DNA from: Nitrosomonadales bacterium
GTDB lineage: Bacteria; Pseudomonadota; Gammaproteobacteria; Burkholderiales; Sulfuricellaceae
Length of the DNA: 32,634 bases
Direction: 5' to 3'
NCBI GenBank assembly: GCA_003104895.1
Contig: PQAG01000116.1
Location: 1-32,634, forward strand
The notes under the pieces were generated by a model. The model was not told where the DNA came from. It saw only the letters and a program-made list of their open reading frames with translations, and ran no database searches. The translations under genes and the position numbers were made by a program. Shown piece after piece: positions 9,075 through 16,236 of the stretch. Every line of letters starts with the position of its first letter. Positions within the stretch are counted from its first letter, which is position 1.

Positions 9075-9650
9075 TTAAAGCGTGCCGGATTCTTCCGAGA
9101 ACAGGCCGTCCAGGCCTCTTCTGACCAGCGTCAGAGCGTTGGGCACCTCGATATCAACGACCTGGTCTATGGTCCAGGAGTGATCGCGTTTGGGCATCAG
9201 CTCGAGAATCTTGCTGCCGAGGAAACGGCGGCAGGGGTAGTTGGGCTCGCCGTCTTCATAATCGAAGGTGGCATATTCAGCCAGCCGCTCGACCAGCAGG
9301 TTGATGAAGCGCTTCTGGTAGCTGTCCGGAGAAGGGCCCATGAAGGCGATCTGATTGTCTTCAAGGATTTCCGCCAGACGCTTGGCCATGATATTGATGA
9401 GCTCGCTGCGGTATTCGTCGTCAACGCGCTGGTAGACGAAGCGGTCGGTGTACTGGACAAGGAAGGCGAGATACTCGGCGATCATCGCGAAACCCTGCTT
9501 CCTGGAGCTGATTTCGAAATCTTCCTGCTGCATGTGGGTGACTTTTTCTTCCGCCACCCTGAAGATCAGGGATGCAATCACGGTCGCCACCTGGAACGGC
9601 GTCTTGGGCGCGCCCCGGGTGTGCCATTTGCTTTTGACTCGAATTGCCAT
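9075..9650 (-). CDS. Conserved hypothetical protein (uncharacterised)
   Basis: Internal start 'MAIRVKSKWHTRGAPKTPFQVATVIASLIFRVAEEKVTHMQQEDFEIS...' at 9650 within ORF 9075..9698; good coding appearance; no family recognised. Confidence 0.7.
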   Translation of the reverse strand: MAIRVKSKWHTRGAPKTPFQVATVIASLIFRVAEEKVTHMQQEDFEISSRKQGFAMIAEYLAFLVQYTDRFVYQRVDDEYRSELINIMAKRLAEILEDNQIAFMGPSPDSYQKRFINLLVERLAEYATFDYEDGEPNYPCRRFLGSKILELMPKRDHSWTIDQVVDIEVPNALTLVRRGLDGLFSEESGTL

Positions 9651-9655
9651 GCTGT

Positions 9656-10504
9656 TTATTCTCCGGTTTCGACCGGCCTGCCCGGATCGGTAATCCACTC
9701 GCTCCAGGAGCCGGGATAAAGCCGCGTGCCCTTGAGGCCGGCATGCTCCATGGCAAGCACGCTATGACAGGCGGTGACGCCGGAGCCGCACATGTGCACC
9801 ACGCGTTCTGGCTCGACCCCGTTCAGCAGGTCGAGATAGGCTTCTTTCAGTTCTTCTGCTGACATGTAGGTGCCGCCCATGTCGAGGTTGTCTTCGAAAG
9901 GGTAATTGATGCTGCCTGGTATATGCCCGGCCACCTTGTCCAGCACTTCGCGCTCACCGCTGAAGCGCTCCTCGGAACGGGCATCGATGAGCAGGCACTT
10001 GTCGCTGCGCAGTGCTTCCTCGATGCAATTCGCGTCCACCCACATGCTGCTGTCAGGGCGCGCCTTGAATTCTGCAGGAGTAATCACCGGCGGCTCGGCC
10101 GTCACCGGGTGCCCATCGCGAATCCAGCGTTGAATGCCGCCGTCGAGCAGGGCGACGGATTTATGACCAAGCCAGCGCAAAACCCACCACATGCGGCCTG
10201 CCATGGCGCCGAAACTGTCGTCGTAAACCACGACCTGCTTGCCGCTGTCCACGCCCCACTGACCCAGTTTCTGGGCCAGCAGCGCCGGGTCTGGCAAGGG
10301 ATGGCGGCCGCTGGTTGCGGTTACTTCGGATGAAAGGTCATCATTGAGGTGGGCATAGCGCGCGCCGGGAATATGCCCTGCCTGGTAGGCGCGGCGGCCT
10401 GATTCAGGGTCGCTCAGGGTGAAGCGGCAATCAAAAATGATCCAGTCGGGATCACTCAAATGTTGCGCCAGTTGCGCTGCACTGACGAGGGTGGAGTATT
10501 TCAT
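9656..10504 (-). CDS. Two-domain sulfurtransferase (rhodanese / 3-mercaptopyruvate sulfurtransferase family)
   Basis: Internal start 'MKYSTLVSAAQLAQHLSDPDWIIFDCRF' at 10504 in ORF 9656..10708; 'VVYDDSFGAMAGRMWWVLRWLGH' and active-site loop 'MCGSGVTACHSVLAMEHAGL'. Confidence 0.92.
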   Translation of the reverse strand: MKYSTLVSAAQLAQHLSDPDWIIFDCRFTLSDPESGRRAYQAGHIPGARYAHLNDDLSSEVTATSGRHPLPDPALLAQKLGQWGVDSGKQVVVYDDSFGAMAGRMWWVLRWLGHKSVALLDGGIQRWIRDGHPVTAEPPVITPAEFKARPDSSMWVDANCIEEALRSDKCLLIDARSEERFSGEREVLDKVAGHIPGSINYPFEDNLDMGGTYMSAEELKEAYLDLLNGVEPERVVHMCGSGVTACHSVLAMEHAGLKGTRLYPGSWSEWITDPGRPVETGE

Positions 10505-10572
10505 GGGGGGGTCCTGATTCCGGATTCCATAGTTTAACCCGAAACCCGGAACCCGGAGATTTGCTGCTCTAT

Positions 10573-10905
10573 TTAGTAACCGCCTTTGCCGAAAGGTTTT
10601 GGCAGGCCGGCCACTTTGGCGGACTGACGGTTGGGCTGCATCGGGAACAGCGTGTAGAGATGTTTTTTCCAGTCGGTGCCAGGATGCTCTTCGTCGAAAT
10701 CCTTGCACATGTTGCGGAAGTTGGGGGTCTGGCCGTCTTCCTTGTACTTGTTGCGCATATAGTTGATCACCAGCCAGTGCTCGTCGGTCAGCTTGAGGCC
10801 TTCGGCTTCGGCAATGACCGGTACCACGTCATCGCTGAAATCGGGTTCCAGCAGAAAACCATCGTCGTCAACTTCCAGTTCGGTGCCGTTTACCACATAT
10901 CCCAT
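10573..10905 (-). CDS. DsrC/TusE-family protein lacking both conserved C-terminal cysteines (RspA-like)
   Basis: 110 aa; 'GFLLEPDFSDDVVPVIAEAEGLKLTDEHWLVINYMRNKYKE' and C-terminus 'QSAKVAGLPKPFGKGGY', versus 'QACKIAGLPKPTGCI' in the DsrC encoded at 15779-16111. Confidence 0.92.
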   Translation of the reverse strand: MGYVVNGTELEVDDDGFLLEPDFSDDVVPVIAEAEGLKLTDEHWLVINYMRNKYKEDGQTPNFRNMCKDFDEEHPGTDWKKHLYTLFPMQPNRQSAKVAGLPKPFGKGGY

Positions 10906-10946
10906 AGTTTTCTCCTTGTCTTAAGGTCGTTGATGAAAAATTGCGC

Positions 10947-11501
10947 TCAGGTAAGCGCGTTAATTGATTTGTGAGGAATGAAGATGCCGCAGCCGCTCTT
11001 GCGGTATTTTCCCAGCCCCTGTTGCTGTACCAGGAACGAATGCTCCACTGGCAGCCCATGCAGCATCAGGCTGAAGCCGCTTACGGTGCCATCCTGTGTT
11101 CTGATGGTCTGGCGTTTGCCGCAAATGAAGCGCGAGTCGATTCTCATTTCATCAAGCATGCGAATGATGTCATTGGTAAAATCCAGCTCATCTTCACTGC
11201 CGGTTGCAACGCAATGTGCGAACAGCGGGGTATGACGTGAGAGGGGGCGGGTTTTTCCCGCGCCGATTTCCAGCTTGTTGCCGCCGATATGAATTGTCTG
11301 CCCCGATAGCGTCAGCAGTTCCGGCACGCGCGCAGAGGCAATGCGCACCATCAGTTTTGTGCGCCGGTTGAGAATCAGTTCACCATGTCCGGTATCCGCG
11401 CCATGAATGGCATGCACTCCACCGAGAGGTTCATCTGCAAACCAGGTTAACAGACGAGCCAGTTCGATGAATAGCTCATAGCTGTGATCAACGGGCAGCA
11501 A
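10947..11501 (-). CDS. Orphan Cas6/Cmx6-like (type I-MYXAN family) RAMP protein; 5' end uncertain, homology probably extends to about 11525-11567
   Basis: 184 aa from a TTG at 11501. C-terminal RAMP Gly-rich loop 'QQGLGKYRKSGCGIFIPHKSI', 'SGFSLMLHGLPVEHSFLVQ', 'LTLSGQTIHIGGNKLEIGAG'. In-frame upstream translation '..DVRFDIKGTLLPVDHSYELF' resembles the Cmx6 N-terminus. Confidence 0.75.
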   Translation of the reverse strand: MLPVDHSYELFIELARLLTWFADEPLGGVHAIHGADTGHGELILNRRTKLMVRIASARVPELLTLSGQTIHIGGNKLEIGAGKTRPLSRHTPLFAHCVATGSEDELDFTNDIIRMLDEMRIDSRFICGKRQTIRTQDGTVSGFSLMLHGLPVEHSFLVQQQGLGKYRKSGCGIFIPHKSINALT

Positions 11502-11581
11502 TGTCCCTTTTATATCGAACCGGACGTCGGTTACAAGTGATTCGTCGACGTAGGGTGTTTCCAGAATGTAGCTTAGCCAGC

Positions 11582-11803
11582 CTATTTTGTTGCTCCTTGT
11601 TCCTGTGTTTTGGCCCAGTCCAGCAAGGCATTGCCCCAGTGTACAGCGGTTTCCCTGTCGATCTCGAAAATGGTGAAACGCTTGACCTCGCGAATTCGCA
11701 GGCGCAATGTATTGAAACCTGCTTCGTGTTTTACTTGCTGGAGTTCAATTTCCTGTCTGTAAGGAGTTGACAGGAATTTGTCCAGGCTTATTAACTCGTC
11801 CAT
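11582..11803 (-). CDS. Small hypothetical protein (73 aa)
   Basis: MDELISLDKFLSTPYRQEIELQQVKHEAGFNTLRLRIREVKRFTIFEIDRETAVHWGNALLDWAKTQEQGATK; protein-like composition, directly upstream of and same strand as the Cas6-like gene, divergent from dsrA. Confidence 0.65.
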   Translation of the reverse strand: MDELISLDKFLSTPYRQEIELQQVKHEAGFNTLRLRIREVKRFTIFEIDRETAVHWGNALLDWAKTQEQGATK

Positions 11804-12147
11804 AATTTAGAACTCGTTTCTGCTATTCATATTTAGATTGTAACGAAATATAGGTTCAGCACCCGATACTGCAAGGGGCATAGCCCATATGGGTAGTATA
11901 TTAGTGCTCCCTATGGGGTGGTGGAGTACTCCCTGTTACGCGCCGGGGTAGCCGCGAAGAATGATGGAAATCGCGAATCTAACGGCTGTAATATTCGCCC
12001 TAACTGCTGGAGGTCGAGCGCACTAGTGGTTCCACACCGCAAGCACGTGGACGCAGTAAGGATCACGTAAAAGTTGTAGCTTTATTGAGATGGCTGGTGC
12101 CGGGAAAGCCGGCATAGCTGGACGTTACTTTTTTTTGGAGAACATCA
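11804..12147. promoter_or_regulatory. Divergent intergenic/promoter region between the minus-strand cluster and dsrA, containing short palindromes
   Basis: Gap between divergent genes; perfect palindromes CCCATATGGG (11884-11893) and GGAGTACTCC (11923-11932), plus CCC-TAT-GGG (11909-11917). Confidence 0.55.
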
Positions 12148-13443
12148 ATGGCTAAAAAATTGCACGATACGCCGAATCTGGACCAGCTTGAGAGTGGTCC
12201 ATGGCCCAGTTTTGTGACCGGCCTGAAGCGCGAAGCGCAGAAGCGGGACATCATGGTTGACCTGCTGGGTCAGCTGGAAACATCCTACAAGACCAAGAAA
12301 GGTTACTGGAAGGGTGGTACTGTTGGCGTGTTCGGTTATGGCGGCGGCGTGATCCCGCGTTTCACCGAACTCAAGGACGAGAACGAGAATCCGGTTTTCC
12401 CGGATGCGGCAGAGTTTCACACCCTGCGCATCATGCCGCCACCTGGCATGCATTACGACACCGCTACCCTGCGCAAATTTGCCGACATCTGGGACAAGTA
12501 CGGCTCCGGCCTGATCGGCCTGCACGGCCAGTCCGGCGACATCATGCTGCAGGGCTGCTCCACCGCCAATGTCCAGCCGGCCTGGGAAGAAGTTAACGCC
12601 ATGGGCTTCGATATGGGTGGCGCCGGCCCTGCGCTGCGGACTTCCATGTCCTGCGTAGGCCAGGCTCGCTGTGAAATGTCCTGCTTCGATGAAGCCAAGG
12701 CACTGCGCACCATCATCAATGCAAACGTTGATGATATGCACCGCCCGGCCTTGCCATACAAATTCAAGTTCAAGTTCTCCGGCTGCCCGAACGACTGCGT
12801 TAACTCCATTCAGCGTTCCGACATGGCCACCATCGGCACCTGGCGCGACAACATCCAGGTCAACGAGCAGTATGCGCGTGACTACATGAAGGGCCATGGC
12901 ATGGACAAGCTGGTCAACGACGTGATCAGCAAGTGCCCGACTCGCGCCATTACCCTGCGCAACAAGGCTGATGCCGTTTCTGGCGACAGCGTTTCCACCG
13001 TGGCAGTTGATGACCAGCACGTAATGCAGATTGAAAACCACGATTGCGTACGTTGCATGCACTGCCTGAACGTCATGCCCGGCGCGTTGCTGCCCGGCAA
13101 GGACAAGGGCGTCACCATCCTGGTTGGCGGTAAGAGCGTTCTGAAAATCGGCGCCACCATGGGCACGGTCGTGGTTCCGTTCATGAAGCTGCAGTCCGAT
13201 GAAGACTTCGAGCAGCTTAACGAACTGTCCCGTAACATGATTGACTTCTTTGCTGAAAATGCGCTTGAGCATGAGCGTACCGGCGAGATGATCGAGCGTA
13301 TCGGTCTGGTGAATTTCCTCGAAGGTCTCGATCTGCCTGTTGACGCAAACATGGTCAATCACCCGCGCGCCAACCCCTATGTGCGCATGGACGAGTGGGA
13401 CGAAGAAGTCGAGAAAGTGAACGAGCGCAAGGCTGCTGCCTGA
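12148..13443 (+). CDS. dsrA: Reverse-type dissimilatory sulfite reductase alpha subunit
   Basis: 431 aa; siroheme/4Fe-4S cysteines 'SCVGQARCEMSC', 'FKFSGCPNDCVNSIQRSD', ferredoxin-like 'CVRCMHCLNVMP'. Confidence 0.97.
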   Translation: MAKKLHDTPNLDQLESGPWPSFVTGLKREAQKRDIMVDLLGQLETSYKTKKGYWKGGTVGVFGYGGGVIPRFTELKDENENPVFPDAAEFHTLRIMPPPGMHYDTATLRKFADIWDKYGSGLIGLHGQSGDIMLQGCSTANVQPAWEEVNAMGFDMGGAGPALRTSMSCVGQARCEMSCFDEAKALRTIINANVDDMHRPALPYKFKFKFSGCPNDCVNSIQRSDMATIGTWRDNIQVNEQYARDYMKGHGMDKLVNDVISKCPTRAITLRNKADAVSGDSVSTVAVDDQHVMQIENHDCVRCMHCLNVMPGALLPGKDKGVTILVGGKSVLKIGATMGTVVVPFMKLQSDEDFEQLNELSRNMIDFFAENALEHERTGEMIERIGLVNFLEGLDLPVDANMVNHPRANPYVRMDEWDEEVEKVNERKAAA

Positions 13444-13492
13444 TTCTGCGTCGAAATTGCTAAGTCTAGTTATTAACATTGGAGAATAAATA

Positions 13493-14563
13493 ATGGCTGA
13501 ATTGCGTGCTCCTGATGAGTGCGGCGTACCAGATGCCGCGCCTTTCATGCATCCGACCCTGCTGAAAAACTATGGCAAATGGGTTTTTCATTCCCATCCG
13601 AAGCCTGGCGTTCTTTACCATCGCGCTGAAAGCGGCGACGAAGTCTGGACTGTCAAGTTCGGTACGGCCCGTCAACTGGATCTCTACACCATTCGTCTGC
13701 TGTGCGACCTCGCCGACAAACATGCCGATGGTCACATGCGTTTCACCGCGCGCAGTAACGTGGAATTCATGGTGACTTCCGAGAGCAAGGTTGACCCCCT
13801 GATCAAGGAACTGAACAGCCATGGCTTCCCGGTTGGCGGCACCGCCAATTCCGTTTCCATGATTGCGCACACCCAGGGTTTCCTGCACTGCGATATTCCG
13901 GCGACCGATGCATCCGGCGTGGTTAAGGCGCTGATGGACGAGCTGCACGATGAATTCATCAAGTGCGAAATGCCCAACCGCGTCAAGCTGTCCACTTCGT
14001 GCTGCGAAATTAACTGCGGCGGCCAGGCTGACATCGCCATCATCATGCAGCACACCAAGCCGCCGAGGATCAATCACGATTTGGTTGCCAACGTGTGCGA
14101 GCGTCCTTCCGTGGTGGCGCGTTGCCCGGTAGCCGCGATTCGTCCTGCTCTGGTGAACGGCAAGCCTTCCCTGGAAGTGGATGAGAAAAAGTGCATCTGC
14201 TGTGGCGCCTGCTTCCCGCCATGCCCTCCGATGCAGATCAACGATCCAGAAAACTCCAAAGTCGCGATCTGGGTGGGTGGAAAGAACTCCAATGCCCGCT
14301 CCAAGCCGACCTTCCACAAGCTGGTCGCTGCCGGTCTGCCGAACAACGCACCGCGCTGGCCGGAAGTCGCTGCCGTGGTCAAGAAAATCCTGGCAGTCTA
14401 CAAGGCTGATGCCCAGCCTTGGGAGCGCATGAACGACTGGATCGAGCGTATCGGCTGGCCGCGTTTCTTCGAGAAAACCGGTCTGCCTTTCACCAAGTTC
14501 CACATCGATGACTGGCGCGGTTCCCGTACGACCCTGAACGCATCCACTCACATCAGGTTCTAA
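13493..14563 (+). CDS. dsrB: Reverse-type dissimilatory sulfite reductase beta subunit
   Basis: 356 aa; 'TARSNVEFMVTSESK', 'VKLSTSCCEINCGGQADIAI', 'KKCICCGACFPPCPPMQI'. Confidence 0.97.
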   Translation: MAELRAPDECGVPDAAPFMHPTLLKNYGKWVFHSHPKPGVLYHRAESGDEVWTVKFGTARQLDLYTIRLLCDLADKHADGHMRFTARSNVEFMVTSESKVDPLIKELNSHGFPVGGTANSVSMIAHTQGFLHCDIPATDASGVVKALMDELHDEFIKCEMPNRVKLSTSCCEINCGGQADIAIIMQHTKPPRINHDLVANVCERPSVVARCPVAAIRPALVNGKPSLEVDEKKCICCGACFPPCPPMQINDPENSKVAIWVGGKNSNARSKPTFHKLVAAGLPNNAPRWPEVAAVVKKILAVYKADAQPWERMNDWIERIGWPRFFEKTGLPFTKFHIDDWRGSRTTLNASTHIRF

Positions 14564-14571
14564 ATTGGGTT

Positions 14572-14611
14572 TAACCCCGGCCGCTGGCGGAAGCGACAGC
14601 GGCCTGGGTTA
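14572..14611 (+). other. Intercistronic hairpin between dsrB and dsrE
   Basis: AACCC-c-GGCCGCTG ... CAGCGGCC-t-GGGTT with a 10-nt loop (gcggaagcga), read directly. Confidence 0.75.
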
Positions 14612-14649
14612 TTGCAACTTTCAAGTTTTTAGATACAGGACATTCAGGG

Positions 14650-15009
14650 ATGAAATTCGGAATTTTGATTAATGAAGGTCCCTATAATCATCAAGCCGCC
14701 GACTCTGCATATCAGTTTTGCAAGGCCGCGATTGAAAAGGGACACGAGATTGACCGTGTGTTTTTCTACCATGATGGTGTGAACAACGCGACCAAGCTCA
14801 CTGAACCGCCGCAGGACGACCGCAACATCGTGCAGCGCTGGAGCAAACTGGCTGAAGAGCACAGCGTTGATTTAGTTGTCTGCGTTGCCGCAGGGCTGCG
14901 CCGCGGCATCGTCGATGACAATCTGGCTCCTGGTTTCAGGATTTCCGGTCTGGGTCAACTGGTCGAGTCCGGCATCCGTTCAGACCGCCTTGTGACCTTC
15001 GGCGATTAA
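14650..15009 (+). CDS. dsrE: Sulfurtransferase subunit DsrE
   Basis: 119 aa DsrE fold, 'AYQFCKAAIEKGHEIDRVFFYHDGV', conserved Cys in 'LVVCVAAGLRRGI'; order dsrEFH. Confidence 0.95.
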   Translation: MKFGILINEGPYNHQAADSAYQFCKAAIEKGHEIDRVFFYHDGVNNATKLTEPPQDDRNIVQRWSKLAEEHSVDLVVCVAAGLRRGIVDDNLAPGFRISGLGQLVESGIRSDRLVTFGD

Positions 15010-15024
15010 GATAGGGAGTTATTT

Positions 15025-15432
15025 ATGACTGAAAGCACGGGAGGTATCGAAATGGAAGAAGACATGTCCGGTACCGTAAAGAAATTTGCCTTCATCAATC
15101 GCAAGGCGCCATATGGAACGATTTACGCGCTTGAATCGCTGGAAGTTGTGCTGATCAGCGCTGCTTTCGATCAGGACGTGAGCCTGGTGTTTGCGGATGA
15201 CGGTGTATACCAGCTGAAAAAGGGCCAGGCAACCAAGGCAGTGGGAATGAAGAACTTTTCTCCCACCTATCGCGCTCTGGAAGGATATGACATCGAGAAA
15301 TTGTATGTCGAGAAAGAGTCCATGGAAGCCCGCGGCCTGACCACCGACGATCTGATCGTCGACGTGGAGGTGCTGGATGCTGCCGAAATGGCTGCGCTGC
15401 TCGAAGAGCAAGACGTGGTTCTGAGTTTCTAG
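15025..15432 (+). CDS. dsrF: DsrF (DsrEFH complex)
   Basis: 135 aa; 'FINRKAPYGTIYALESLEVVLISAAFDQDVSLVFADDGVYQLKKGQ'; position between dsrE and dsrH. Confidence 0.95.
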   Translation: MTESTGGIEMEEDMSGTVKKFAFINRKAPYGTIYALESLEVVLISAAFDQDVSLVFADDGVYQLKKGQATKAVGMKNFSPTYRALEGYDIEKLYVEKESMEARGLTTDDLIVDVEVLDAAEMAALLEEQDVVLSF

Positions 15433-15439
15433 GAAGGGG

Positions 15440-15745
15440 ATGCAGATGTTGCACATCGTGAATAAATCGCCGCTGGACAGGAACGCTCTAGACAGCGCTA
15501 TGCGTATGGCCAAACCGGGAAGCACCATTCTTCTGATCGAAGATGGTGTATATGCCGTGACCAAGGGCAACAAAGCCGAGGGTCAAATTAAAGAGGCCAT
15601 GAAAAACTGCTCCGTATGCGCGCTCTGGCCGGATCTGGAAGCACGCGGCATGCAGGATACCGTGATTGACGGTGTTAAGCAGGTGGACTACAACGGTTTC
15701 GTGGATCTGGTGGCAGAAAGCAAATCCGTGATGTCTTGGTTGTAA
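15440..15745 (+). CDS. dsrH: DsrH (DsrEFH complex)
   Basis: 101 aa; 'MLHIVNKSPLDRNALDSAMRMAKPGSTILLIEDGVYAV', 'VCALWPDLEARGM'. Confidence 0.95.
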   Translation: MQMLHIVNKSPLDRNALDSAMRMAKPGSTILLIEDGVYAVTKGNKAEGQIKEAMKNCSVCALWPDLEARGMQDTVIDGVKQVDYNGFVDLVAESKSVMSWL

Positions 15746-15778
15746 TTGCAACGCTTTTTGATTATTTAGGAGAAACAC

Positions 15779-16111
15779 ATGGGCTTCGAAATTAACGGTA
15801 AGACTTACGAAACAGACGAAGAAGGTTACCTGGTTAACCTGGCTGAGTGGGACGAAGAAGCAGCCAAGTATCTGGCAATTGAAGAAAAAGTCGAGATGAC
15901 TGACCAGCACTGGGAAGTGATCAACTTCCTGCGCGAGTACTACAACGACTATCAGATCGCTCCTGCTGTGCGCGTTCTGACCAAGGCCATCGGCAAGAAA
16001 CTCGGGCCTGAGAAAGGTAACAGCAAGTATCTGTATGAACTGTTCCCTTATGGCCCGGCCAAGCAAGCCTGTAAGATTGCCGGCCTGCCCAAGCCTACCG
16101 GCTGTATCTAA
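15779..16111 (+). CDS. dsrC: DsrC, sulfur-carrier protein with both C-terminal cysteines
   Basis: 110 aa; 'DQHWEVINFLREYYNDYQIAPAVRVLTKAIGKKLG' and C-terminus 'KQACKIAGLPKPTGCI'. Confidence 0.97.
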   Translation: MGFEINGKTYETDEEGYLVNLAEWDEEAAKYLAIEEKVEMTDQHWEVINFLREYYNDYQIAPAVRVLTKAIGKKLGPEKGNSKYLYELFPYGPAKQACKIAGLPKPTGCI

Positions 16112-16124
16112 GACGTTTGAAACA

Positions 16125-16175
16125 AGGCGGATGCTGCACCGTGTCCAGAATTACTGGTCACGGTGCGTGACGCCT
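16125..16175 (+). other. Intercistronic hairpin between dsrC and dsrM
   Basis: AGGCG-gatgct-GCACCGTG-t-CCAG-aatta-CTGG-t-CACGGTGC-gtga-CGCCT; core 16136-16166 with perfect 8-bp and 4-bp arms; no T-tract follows. Confidence 0.8.
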
Positions 16176-16236
16176 CTCAAGAATAATTGCGGCGAGCGCT
16201 TGCTTGCCGTTTGTATGCTACTTCCAGGGGATGTAC

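Noticed and set aside
8187-9719. 510-aa plus-strand ORF spanning birA and the downstream gene in antisense
   Set aside because: Antisense of well-supported BirA; translation lacks family motifs.
12098-12114. TGCCGG-gaaag-CCGGCA hairpin in the dsrA leader
   Set aside because: Only 6-bp stem; could be a leader structure but insufficient support alone.
10921-12147. Possible CRISPR array near the Cas6-like gene
   Set aside because: No regularly spaced direct repeats found by eye; only short unrelated palindromes.
12145-13548. 467-aa minus-strand ORF antisense to dsrA (and similar 361-aa ORF at 13466-14551 antisense to dsrB)
   Set aside because: Mirrors of the real DsrA/DsrB reading frames; no domain signatures.
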